Shown: one piece after another, positions 13,701 to 25,700 of the stretch
How positions within the stretch are numbered: position 1 is the first letter of the stretch
How the letters are laid out: each line of letters starts with the position of its first letter
Source of the DNA: Heterotrichella gracilis
Lineage: Eukaryota; Sar; Xanthophyceae; Tribonematales; Xanthonemataceae
Length of the DNA: 64,000 nt
Assembly: GCA_032358255.1 (NCBI GenBank)
Contig: JAULBX010019965.1
Coordinates: 229,794-293,793 of the forward strand
Reading direction: 5' to 3'
Program-made: the position numbers and the translations under genes
Notes under the pieces: model-generated
Database searches by the model: none
What the model saw: only the letters and a program-made list of their open reading frames with translations
Told to the model about the DNA's origin: nothing

Positions 13701-16700
13701 TGCTGCAAACAGACTTTGTGCGCGACGTGAGCGGCTGCTTCTCAAACTACTTTTACCAGCCCACATGCCCAGCCAACCCCCCTGGGGCCAGCGCGCGCTG
13801 GATGTATGTGAATGTGATCTCGGAGGAGGGCCACCTGCACCTGCCCATACCGGAGGAGGCGGAGTTTGGGCTGAGGGAGTGCTCAAACATGGTGGGTGGG
13901 ATGGGCGGTTTCGGGGGTGTGGGGTGGGGTGGGATTGGTGCTTGAAGCGGTTTACTACCCTTTGTGCATGTGTTGCACTTTTAATTACGGGTGGTGTGCA
14001 CCGTATTACCGTGTTCCTTGTGCGTGGCTGTGCAATGAGTGTCGTGTTTGGCACCATGTGCACACCAACCATAAACCCTAGCACGTGGTATACAAAGCCG
14101 GCGACCTCATCCTAGCCCCAACCCCCACACCCTAAACCCTTGCGTGTGGTTTTTTGCAGCTGGTGCACGGCGGCCTGGTCCTGGCCTGGCACAAGCTGCG
14201 CCTGGGCTACTTCTGGGGAGGCAACTCTGAAACCATGCTCAAGGTCAACGCAGAGGGGCTGTACGCCATATTTCGAGGGGAGGGGGAGCGCGGAGGCAAG
14301 CCGCTTGACCTGCTGCAGCCAATGGAGGGTGCGGTGGATGTTCAGTGGCGGTCGCCCCCCGGCGGCGCGCACAGCGTGTGCGTGCGTGCGAGCAGCAGCG
14401 AGGTTGCGCTGCACCTGTCCTTCCAGCAGGTGTACCCCATGCAGGTGGGTGGTTGAGGTCCCGATTCATGCACTGGTGAAAGCGGTCTGTCCTTCATTTT
14501 CTTATACCTCAGCGAGAGCATTGCTCCGTGCCAAAACCCCTCAACCCTAGAGAATCCAACCCCCTTGATGCCAGGTAGCCATCCGCCTGTCTCTGAGAAC
14601 ATCGCCCTGTGCCAGTAACCCTCAACCCTAAAGGATTCTACCCCCCTTGATGCTAGGTTGCCACCCGCCTGGTGTCCGAGAGCATCGCCCTGTGCCGCCG
14701 CCAGCGCGAGGACTGCATGTCAGACATAGAGCCAACCACATCTTGCATGGCCAGCCACTCGGGGCCCTTCACCCGCCAGATAGGCATCAAGCTGGATGGC
14801 TTGTGCGTGCTGCTGATTGATGACCGCGCCTCGCACGGCATTGAAGTGCTTCATTTGCAGCTGGCTGAGCCCAGTGTGCGGTGGGAGGAGGACCGGGATG
14901 CGGAGGGTGTGCCGCCGGTGGTGCACTTTGGGGTCAAGGGGGCGCTCAACGTGAGGGTTTGGGTTTTTGAAGGGTTGGGGGTTGCGGAAGCTTGCATCTG
15001 GGAAGAACAGGGCTCTTGGTTAAACCCCAAAAGTTTAGGGTTTTGGACGGACTGGGATGAGGATTGTGGGGGTTTGCGGAGGGTATAAGATTTCAAGATG
15101 ACATGAATACCTGTAAAAGATATATCTCTTTTCTATATTTCTTTTTTTTGTCGTCGTTGTTCTTTACAGGTGGCATCACCCTTTTCACCCATTTCCACCC
15201 CTTGGCCCCCTGCAGGTCTTGTTCCTGAACAGCGCCATTGACAGCATGGAGCCCCTGGTGGAGCGGTGGCCCTTCCTGGCATCATGCAAGCGCCGCGGGG
15301 CCAACCAGTCGGTGCTGCTGTCATCAGTTGAGAGGCTAAACATGGTCTTGTCGCCTGCAGCCTTCAGGTAGGGGGTGCGGGGTATGGGGAGGGAGCTGGG
15401 ATGGGATGGGGGCAATTGTGGTGGTCTGCTTGCGGCGTCAGGAAGAGTGTTGCGCTGGGGGTCAAAAACCCTTGATGAGGGTGTGGCCCAAGCGGTCGCT
15501 GCTGCTGTCCTTAGTGGAGAGGCAAATGGTCATGTCGTCAGGTAGGGGTATGTGGGTGCAGAAATCCTTGGCTAGGTTGTGGCTAGGGCACCATGAGCAG
15601 GGCTCAACCTAATGGGCACCCATTTTTGCATTCCATAAGTAAAATACTTGGTTTCCCTTGGGCAGATCCCTGGGCGACGCCACCTCCTTCGTCTCCCTCC
15701 TCACCTCACCCGCAGCACTGCTGTGCTCCCTCCCCTCACGGGCATCGGTACCCGCGTCAGCCAACCGCAAGCGCAGACCCTCCAAGGTCCTGTACTGGCT
15801 CATCAACAAATCGGGGCTGCACCTCAGCTACTGGGTGGATCCCGGGGGCGGCAAACCCGGGAGCGATGGCCAGGGAGCAAATCCCAGGGAGGAGGGTCGT
15901 GCGGGGATTTCGGGGCACGTTTTGGCTCCCGGGGATGAGTCTGAGCTCCATGTTGAGCCGGCTGAATCCACCGTGATGCTGCCAGACACGCAGGCGCAGG
16001 TAAACTCCTCAACCCTAAACCCTAAGCAGCTCCATGTTGGGCCCGCTGAGTCAATGCTTATGCTGCTGGGTATGCAGGCGCAGGTGGGGGTTAGGCTTAG
16101 GCTTGCGGTAGGGTTTAGGACTAGCAGGACAGGCAGGTGGGGTTGGGGCGGGGGTTGGGGGATGAGGAGGGGTATGTGGAGCAGACTGTGCTGCATTTCC
16201 ACCAATGGTGTGCGCACAGTCTGCTCATTTGAACCAAAGCGAATGTGGCAGCAACCATATTAGGTACATTGCCGCAGACTGAAGGGGCAATGCCCAGTGT
16301 GCGCACGGTATACCAGTGGACCACCAGGCCCAAACCCTGCACAAGGGTGTCAACCCCCACCCCCTGCCCTCCATCCCCAGGTGAAGGCGCGCACCATCAA
16401 TCTCCAGTTTGAGGGCGGGTGGGGCGCTGTGAGCGACGTGATCATCGACAAGGTTGGCAAGTACTGCTACCTGGTCAAGGCGCAGCACTCGGACGCGGCG
16501 CCCATGCCCATCATACTGGACGTCACGCTGGATGTGCGCACTAAGGTGGGGTGCTGGGACAGGGGTGTACTGGACCAGGTTTGCAGCTCTGTGTGTAGGG
16601 TGTTGGGTTGCAGGGGTAGGGTTTACGGTGTAGAGATCAAAACAGTGTACGTCTTTCCATTCCCGGACCCCTTGGAGGTGATAACCATCCACTCCCACTA

Positions 16701-19700
16701 CAGGTGTAAACTGCACGCAGCGCTTCGTTTATCCAACATTCAGTGTTTTCGTTGTGGGCATGCTTTGATTACCTGAACTTCTGTTGCTTGTGCAAATGAT
16801 CGCCATCCACTCCCACTACCGCCTTGAGAACAGCACCACGAGGTTTCTATGGGCACAGTCATAGGGCATGCAGTTTCGTACCCCCACGCACTCCTTCATC
16901 TCCTGCAGGTGATCACCATCCACTCGCAGTACCGCCTCGAGAACAGCACCACAGTGCCGCTGCACTTCCTCATGCACAGCTTCAGCGCGCAGGCAGCGAC
17001 ACAGGGGGGACAGGGGGGCGGGGGGCAAGGGGAGCGCACACACCCTGCCCTGCTGCAGGTGCCGGCCTCCCGCCCGCTGCCACCTGGCGAGAGCTGCTTC
17101 CTGCCAACCTCGGCGCAGTGGTGGGTGCAAGTTGGCGGCTCGAATTGCGCCTGCGTTTGTAGAGCCTGCGAGCGTGTGCCGCGTTGTTCAGTGTTTTTTT
17201 CCCTTGCCCTCCTGTTGTCTGCTTGCCCTGTGGCAATGGCGCCAACATTGGGGCTCCCCTCCCATCCCGCAGGCCAAGGTTACGATCTTGCAACACCTAA
17301 AACCCTACCTAGTGGTCTCTCCTGTAGGACCACCATGGTAGGTTGCGCAAGGTCGATCTCATGCAAAACACTAAAACCCTAATGTGTGGTTCTCCTTCCG
17401 TCACACAGGGGTGGCGTGATGTACCTGCACCCGCAGGGCTACCAGGTTGAACGCAAAGTCAGACGATACTTAAAAACCCTAAATGTGTGGTTTCTCAACT
17501 TCTTGCAGGGGTGGCGTGATGTACCTGCATCCCCAGGGCTACCAGGTTGGGCGCAAGGACAAGATCGACATGACACCTGGCGGGCTGAGGGAGCAGCAGG
17601 GTGTGTACACGTGCCCCCCCCTGCACCCCACCCACCCGCCCTTCCACTGCTGCCTCAAGCTGGCAGAGGTGGCAGTACGGGTAGGTGGCCAGCTTAGGGT
17701 TTAGGGTTTAGGTTTTAGGGTGTACTTACGGAGGTGACGGTGCAGGTAGGTGGCCGGAAGGACGGGGGAAGGGTGGGAGGGCAAGGAGGGGATAGCTGTA
17801 TACAAGTACAATCCTATAAGTACATGAGAGTCGTCATAGAGGTGGCGCTGTTACTTGGAGACTGCAAAAGGGTGCTGTGCAGCTTCTTGTGTGTGATTTA
17901 CATGTGGATTGACCTCAAATTATTTGTTCCTTACTTGCAGGCTTCTACCGTGAAAGGAGCACCTTGCTCCTCCGCCCCTCATGCGAGGGCAGACCTTTCG
18001 CCAAAATATATCAACTTCCTTCTCCCCTCTTCCTCGCAGGTGTTGAACCAGGGGGTGATGCAGGTGGTGCCGGAGCACGTTCTCAGCTTCCACCCCCCCC
18101 TCACCCTCCACAACACCCTCCCCTTTGACCTCACCATCGAGCTGTCTGACGCCACCGCCAGCCAGGTGCACCACCTGGCCGTGGGTGCAAGCCTGGAGGT
18201 GTACCAGTTTGACATGGGCCACAAGGTCAAGATGAGCGTGCACCTGCAGGTGAGGGGCTGTGCAAAGTGCGGGTTCAGGGTTGTGATAAGGGGTTAAAGA
18301 AGCGCATGGCGGGTCCAAGTTAAGCCTTGGCTCTATGACTGGGGTGAGGCATACCCAGACATGCTAACCTGGCTTCTCAGCTGGAAAGCAAATACTTACT
18401 TACTTATGGCGGGTCGGGCATGGGGCATGAGGTCCAGAGTAGAGGGACATGGGCAGGCAAGGGTTTAGGGTTTGGGCATGGGCAAGGACAAGATGACATG
18501 CGCCTGTGGGGTGGGTTGAGGTTTGGGATGAGCGAGGGGGCCCAAGATCCTTAGGCTGGGGGTGTCCTGAGAGGCACAGGGTTGTGAGTAACGCCATTGT
18601 GTACCCAATACTAGGTTGCTTAACCCTAAAACATAACCCTTATCCACCATTGGGCTGCTTAGGACCGTGCAGTCCAACACGGCAAGTGTGGGGAAGGGAG
18701 GTACACCTGCTTTCGCCACACCTGCTTGGCGCTCTGCTCCTTCTCATTATCTTTCAGCTCGTGTATGGCTGTCTTCTCCCCTCGGCGGCACCGGCGCTCC
18801 CCTGCTGGGTGCAGGCGTCGCCAGAGGGGAAAGCAGGCATGCAGGAGTTGGAGGTTAGGATGGCGGAGTTAGGCGCCAAACAGGTGTGACGCAGGCAGGC
18901 GCTCCCCTTTCCCGCGCTTGCTGGCTCGCAGCCAGTTATGGGTGGCGCCGCCCTCGTTAGTAAGGATCTTGAGGCTGTGAATTTTCAGACTGTCAGCAGG
19001 CCTGTAAGTGTTGGGTGACGCAAGCTGTGCGAGGGCTGCCCTTTTCCACTCCAATCCCTCACTCCACCCGGCCTCAATTCTCCTTATCCAGAGGAGTTAC
19101 GGTCCATGTGCGCTGTGACCATCCATTACCCAATCCCCATCTCAATCCCCACATCCCTGACCCCATCCCCGCAGGAGTTCCGGTCCGTGCGCGCTGTAAC
19201 CATCCACTTCCCCATCCCCTCCCAAATTCCCACTTGAATCCCCACATCCCTGACCCCATCCCCGCAGGAGTTTCGGTCCGTGCGCGCCGTGACCATCCAC
19301 TACCCCCCCTCCCACCTGCTGTCGGATGCAGCCCGCAGCTCTCCCTTTGCTGACATACCAGGGCTGCGCCTGTCCAAGGACTTGCTCATGGTGGATTCGA
19401 ATGTCACGTCGACGCTGGGGGCGCCGAAGATTCTACTGCGCCTGGAGAACGTGGTGCGTGGGGGGGTCAGGGTGGAGTGGTGGAAGGAGGGTTTGGGTGT
19501 GTGTGTTCAAGCCTGGCGCATGGTTGAGAGTGGTTGGGCAGATGATGGGGAGCTGGGCCTGCGCATGCCTAAGGATCTGCTCATGGTGGAATCAAGTGTG
19601 GCCTCATCATTGGGGGCACCAATTGGCTTTTAAACCTACCTGCAGGTCAATGGACCCCAGCCTATTACTCGAACCCTAAAACTAAAACCCTTTGTGCAGG

Positions 19701-22700
19701 ACAATGGTTCCCGGCCTATGCCGTAAATCCTTAAACCCTAAACCTCCGTTGTGCAGGTTGACGGCCCCAGCCGCGCGCGCAGCGTGGTCATCTACTGCCC
19801 CTACTGGATCATCAACAAGACCAACGTGGCGCTGAGGTTCAGGGAGAACATGCCGCACGCATCCATACCAACAACCACGCTGCCAGGTACGCGTGGGTGG
19901 GGTGGCGGTGGTGCTTGGGGGTAAGGGGCATAATATACATGAGGGCGTGAAGGGGAGAGGAAATGGGTCCAGATCCTTGCTGGGACCTACCACTGCAAAC
20001 CGTTGTTACCACAGCAATTGCCCAGGACCATTACGGCACATTTCCTGGCAAATTGCACCCCGTGCCACCCTGGGAAATTACACCCCACCCACTTCTTCCA
20101 CACCCACCCACCCACCCCTCCCTGCAGGCGCCGGCAGCGTTGCCCAGCCGCTCCTCTTCAGCAGCCGGGGGTCCATCAAGATGTGCGTGCACCCATCCTA
20201 CTGGTCCAAGACCATCAACCTGCAGAACCTGGGCATGAGCGGGTCCACCTTTGTGTTTGGGCCGGTCAAGGCGTCAAAGGCGCTCACAACCTCGCCCACG
20301 GGGCCGCTCAGATTTGAGCTGCCGGGGCCCATCCAGCCCAGGGACATGGACTCGGGAATGAGGTGCGCAGCCAATTTTCTAACTTTTGGCAATGCATTCC
20401 TCAGTTAGCTACAATTAAATTGCGTTGCAGGCTTTGTCAACTCTTACAGCCAATACCAACTCCACAATACTGAGTAATCTGTTCCAAACCTGCTATTTCA
20501 CTACAATTACTTCATATGTTACTTTTGCTGCAGGCTGCGTCCAATGCACAGCCAGGACAGCTCCACCCCCCGCAACCCCCTCGCGCACCCGCCCCGCCGC
20601 CGCTTGGGCAAAATCGCATCCGGCAGCAATCCCTGGGACCCCTCCTGGGACCCCGCGCATTACATCATGCGGCAGGACACCTGGGAGGGGGACGGGAATG
20701 TGCGCATTTCCTGCACGGGTCAAATCCTGAAGGAGCTCAAGGTGAAGGACCGGCTGAAGCGCTATGAGTTCAGCCTGGATGTGGGGATTGGGCCTGGGCC
20801 CTTCCACCGCACAAAGGTGGGTTTGGGGTGGTGGTTGCGTGATTTGGATGTGGGGATCAGATGTGTGAGTCGGTTTCAAACTGCGGGTGGTGATGCAAGG
20901 CTTCTCAGAAGAGCATTTGGTGGTCTTTAGGTGTGAACAACCGCAGGGATATTAACAATACTATCCATCATCGTTCCTTATTTGCCCCCCACCCCTGCTG
21001 CCAGTCCCTGCATTTTGGCAAGATTTCTCTATTCATCCGCTTCCATCCCACCTCCATTATATCCCAAATCCCGGCAGGTTGTGACCATCGTCCCCCGCTT
21101 CATCCTGCTCAACAACACCTCCACGCCAATCGACTACGGCCAGCGCGGGGCCGACACCATGTGGCGCCTGCCCCCCGGGGAGCGCACCCCCTATCACTGG
21201 GATGATGCAGAGGCGCGGGTGGAGGGGCGGCACGAGATGTGTGTGCGGCCCAGCGATGGCCAGTGGAACTGGTCGGGCGCGTTCAGGATTGACGAGGCGG
21301 GCGACTATGGGCTGCGGGTGTTCAACAGGTGGGCGGGGCGGGGGTTGGACCCTAGGGAAGGGTTTGGGGGGTGTACTCTGTGAAAACGATTCATAAGAGG
21401 CCATTGATGATGTATTTCGATCAGGGATTGTATCTCTTTTAGGAATTGCAGAACAAAATGCAATCACATCTGGATTTACATTCTGTGCGGTCTCCACAGG
21501 CTTGACAAGACCTTCAGCATCCTGCCAGTCGACGTGGCGCTCAAGGGGTCGAGCGTGCTGGTCACCATAGGCAAGGCGGCTCATGATGCGCCACCGTACA
21601 GGATAGAAAACAGGTGAAGGCGCCAACCTCTGAAAAACCCTAAACCTTTGTTGTAAACACATTGCCGGGAATGCGGCCGGCAGGGTAACTCTGGTACGTG
21701 GGTCTGAGGCTGCGAATTGCCATGCAGCTAGTAACTGGTAACTGTTAGTACCTAGTACCCAATTGTCTAGTAACCAGCGATGGCTGTCTGTGCACACCCC
21801 TTGTTGAAGCATGCAGGCTCATGGTGGCATCTAGACGCGCAGCGCATGATGGTGTCTTGCGGAAGCTAGTGGACCTCTCTCTTGTTGGCCTCTGTGTTGT
21901 GCTGCATCTCTCCTCTCACAAGACCCTACTCCCTTACCAAACCCTACCTTTCCCCCTAGGTGCGAGCACATCAAGCTGGTGCTGCAGCAGCGCGACCTGC
22001 CAGGTGGCGAGTGGGAGGAGGTGGCACCCGGCGCCAGCCTGGACTACGCCTGGGACGAGCCCACGCTTGCGCACCGGCTGCGCGTGAGCCTTGAGGCTGT
22101 GCGGGGCAACTTTGAGGACAGGACGGTGCACGAGTACTCGCTGGACGACATCAAGGTGAGGAGGGTTGAGTTGGGCGTTGGTGCTGTGCGCATTGGTGTT
22201 TGTTGGAATCTTTTGGGGGTAAATTGCTCACAGTCAGAGCCCCAGGCGCTACCACAAACCCCATCTACCACCCTCGCACCCCATGCGCCCCCTGAGACCC
22301 TACTTAAACCCTAACTGCGCCCCTCACAGGCCCACCCGGTGGTCATCCTGCGCCGCACCGGCCCCAAGATGATGCGCCGCCTGCGCAACGTGAAGCGCAC
22401 CATACAGCAGCTGTCGTCGTCGTCCTCGCTGCGCCCCGACCAGCCCGACGTTGACGCGCGCCACATCTACGTGGGCGTGCATGCCGACGGGCCCACGCGG
22501 GTGCTGTGCTTTTCTGAATGCCGTGACCAGTACACGCGCGAGACTGACGAGGACAGCGTGGCGCTGCTGAATGGCAGGCTGCGCGCGCTGGAGCACCAGA
22601 TCCAGGTCGGTGGGGTGACGGTGGGGTGCGGGGGGATGAATGGTAATTAGCTGGTACAGGTTGAGCGTGAGTAGGAGAAGGGGAGGGCAGCTGTGTGCCT

Positions 22701-25700
22701 CAAGGCACTTGATTCAGGTGGGGTTGGTGACTGGGGATTTATGCAGTGGGAATGGAATGCAGTCGACTCACTTAAAGTAGTTTTGACGAGAAGGTTGGCT
22801 GTCGTCCTTGAAGCGCTAACCAGCCACCTTTGCTCCGCAGGAGGTTGACTCCCAGCTGCGTGAGTATGAGCAGGACTCGGACATTGACTGGAGCCAGCAG
22901 GCGGAGGCAGAGGCGCTGGCGCAGGTGGAGGACAAGGCAGCCTTCCCTTTCACGCCAAACCTGAGGAGGGAGACAGGTACGGGCGCTAGAGGGGCGGGCA
23001 TTGGTAGGGCATCTATGGCATCTACGACATTTAGATGCCGGGCATTGAATACGGTCCCCACATGATAGGAATATATGTGAGGGTTGAACTTTTGTTTTCT
23101 GTGGTGTGCAGCGGTTGCCTTTGAAAGCCCATACGGCACCGGCGCCGGCGGCGAGGGTGCGGGTGTGGGTGAGTCCCCTGGCAATCGCAAAACCCTCAAG
23201 GGTGCGCTGGAGCCGCTGCGCAAGGGGCTGAGGGAGGGGCTGAGGAGGATGAGCAGGGTGAGTGGGAACCCTGGCTAGGGTTTTGTCATATCGTGCATGT
23301 AGTGTGTGGTGCGAGCACAGTTGTTGCCTGGAAAGATTGGGATACCACTGATTCTGCACCAATCCATTGTCACTGTCAAGGAGGACCCGGGAACAGTAAT
23401 CTATGTTTCATTACTTTCCTACCTGTACACATGGTCTAGTCATGTGGTGCATCTTGCGTATTCCTGCTGCGTGCCTGGGTCAACAACCACCACCATTGTG
23501 TGCAGACGCCTGGGCTGGAGCCGCTGACCAGCTTCCAGATCCCCGAGGAGACGCTGTCGGACATCATGTCGGAGGGGGAGGGGTCGCCATCAATCAGCGC
23601 ACCCACCAGCGCAAGGTGAGGAACCCTACACAACCCTAAGGAACAAATCATGGCGAACCGGCTGTGGCAGCATCTTTATGCCATTGCTGTGCAATTTCCT
23701 TGTACACCTCTTTGCGCACATGGCTTACATGACCATGTGGTTTCAGTGATGGTTGGAGGCATGCGCGGTGGCGAATTGCGTTTGTTGGTCGTGCCTTCTT
23801 TCCACTCTTTATGCATGCATCCCACAACAATCAATGACACTTGTGCACGGAGCGTCAAAATAGAGGAGACAACTTAGTGGTACCTATTTGCCTGGATATC
23901 GCAGGACCATCTCCGATCCCCTGGATACCTCCCCTTTCACACCCCCGGGATACTCCCCAGACGCTCTGGGCGCACTCAGCTTCAGGAGAGACCTGATGGC
24001 CAAGGCGCAGGCACCTACCCCCACCACAAATGGGCCCCCTAGGGTTTCCACAGGGGTGGGCACGCCCACCACCAATGGGCCCCTTAGGGTTCCCACCGAT
24101 GACTACACACCCTTCTCCAGTGGGCTGCCCCCTAGGGTCTCCACTGGCATGCCCGCCACCAATGGACCCCTTAGGGTTTCTACTGGGACGGGCGCAGCCG
24201 CCACAAATGGGCCCCTTAGGGTTTCCACAGGCAGGGACGCAGCCACCACAAATGGACCTGTTAGGGTTTCCGCAGGCTGGGACACGGCCATTGCCAGCGG
24301 CTCAATCTCCAAGGCAGAGGGTGGGGTGTCCGGCATTGGAGCCAAGCAGGCGCCACGAGATGGTGCTGCTGTGGAGGGTGGTGGTAAAAAGCTCCCCCGC
24401 AAGCCGCCCCCGCCCCCCCTGCAGTTGCCCCCCTTCACGCCGCTGCCCCCCTTGAGCCCCTCGCTGCCACCGAGTAAGTCGTGCACCTGGCTATAGGGTT
24501 TTGTGGTACGCTTTGTTGGTGGGGTGTGTTAGGTCTAGGCTGTATTTAGAAGGGTGGCATGGGATGCAGGTATACAAATAACAACTCAACATCAGGATTA
24601 CCTATGTCAGGTTGCTGGATCTTCAATACCTGACATTGATGTTCTGAGCCCCCCGTGCAATAATGGCAATATTTGCAGTATAGGCCCACACCATCCCTAC
24701 CATTCCACCCACCCACCCTCACGCCCTGTTTCTTCCTCTTCAGGCCGTTCCCTTCCCGCACTGCCCACTGAGATCACCGAGGAGCCTGAACCCTTGCTAG
24801 GGTCTCACTCCACCCAGGCCATGCACCCCTCACCCTCTATAGCCAGCATCACCGATGATGGCTCGGAGGGGGTGGGGCACAGCCCTGGTGGGGGGCTGGT
24901 GGGGGGTATGGGTGGCAGGGGCCGGGGCGCCAGGGGGGTTGTGAATGAGGATGAGGATGTGCTGGGGGGCGAGCTGGTGGTGAAGGTGGTGGCTGCTCAG
25001 GTAGGGGGACAGAGTACCTGTGCAATGACCGATCCGTGTAAATTTTGCTTTTTTAATAAAAGATCAGTCTATGATCAGTCTCAGGTATCATAGAGCAACG
25101 ATACCTGACACTGGTGATGCTGTCTACAACAGGCAGGTATCTTGGCTCTATGCACCCCCAAGGTATCAATTTGCAATTTTGCCATCACGGTGCTAGCCCT
25201 ACCTGCACACTGCCATCACAGCCCGGACCTCAATACCTCCCAACCACTACCCCCCCCTCTCCTCCCCCCCCCCTCCTCACTCCACCCCCCCTTGACCCAG
25301 GGCCTGGCCGCCCACCTGCTCAAGGCTGGCCGCAAGGCGGCCCCCCCAGGCGCCGCCAAGCACCCGCGCGCCGACCGCAAGGGGGTGTACTGCGTGTTGC
25401 GGTGTGAGGGTCAGGACAAGCACACATCGCTGGCATTCCTGCCTGACCCCGTGTGGGAGGAGGAGCTGGCGTTCAAATCGGTGCAGATCACATCAGATCT
25501 GAAGGTGGGGTTCCAAACCAGGGCGCAGAGTTAATATTGCCGTAGGTTTTGGGGTTGGATTGTCAACTAGGACTCCAGGTGATGCAACCTTGTCCAGAAT
25601 TGAAGGAAGGGTTTTGGTAGAGTTTTTGGGTAGGGTTATCTGCCTGACTTGGTGTGGGAAGAGGAGCTTGCATTCAAGTCGGTACCTGTAGATCACATCG

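Noticed and set aside
17941-18039. Additional exon between VPS13 exons 34 and 35
   Set aside because: The frame is open and in phase with an acceptor at 17940, but the peptide is unlike the family and a strong acceptor at 18039 starts conserved sequence; kept only as possible intron retention.
21057-21812. 251-codon open frame on the minus strand across VPS13 exons 40-42
   Set aside because: It is the antisense shadow of GC-rich exons; the plus strand shows family motifs and splice sites, this frame shows none.
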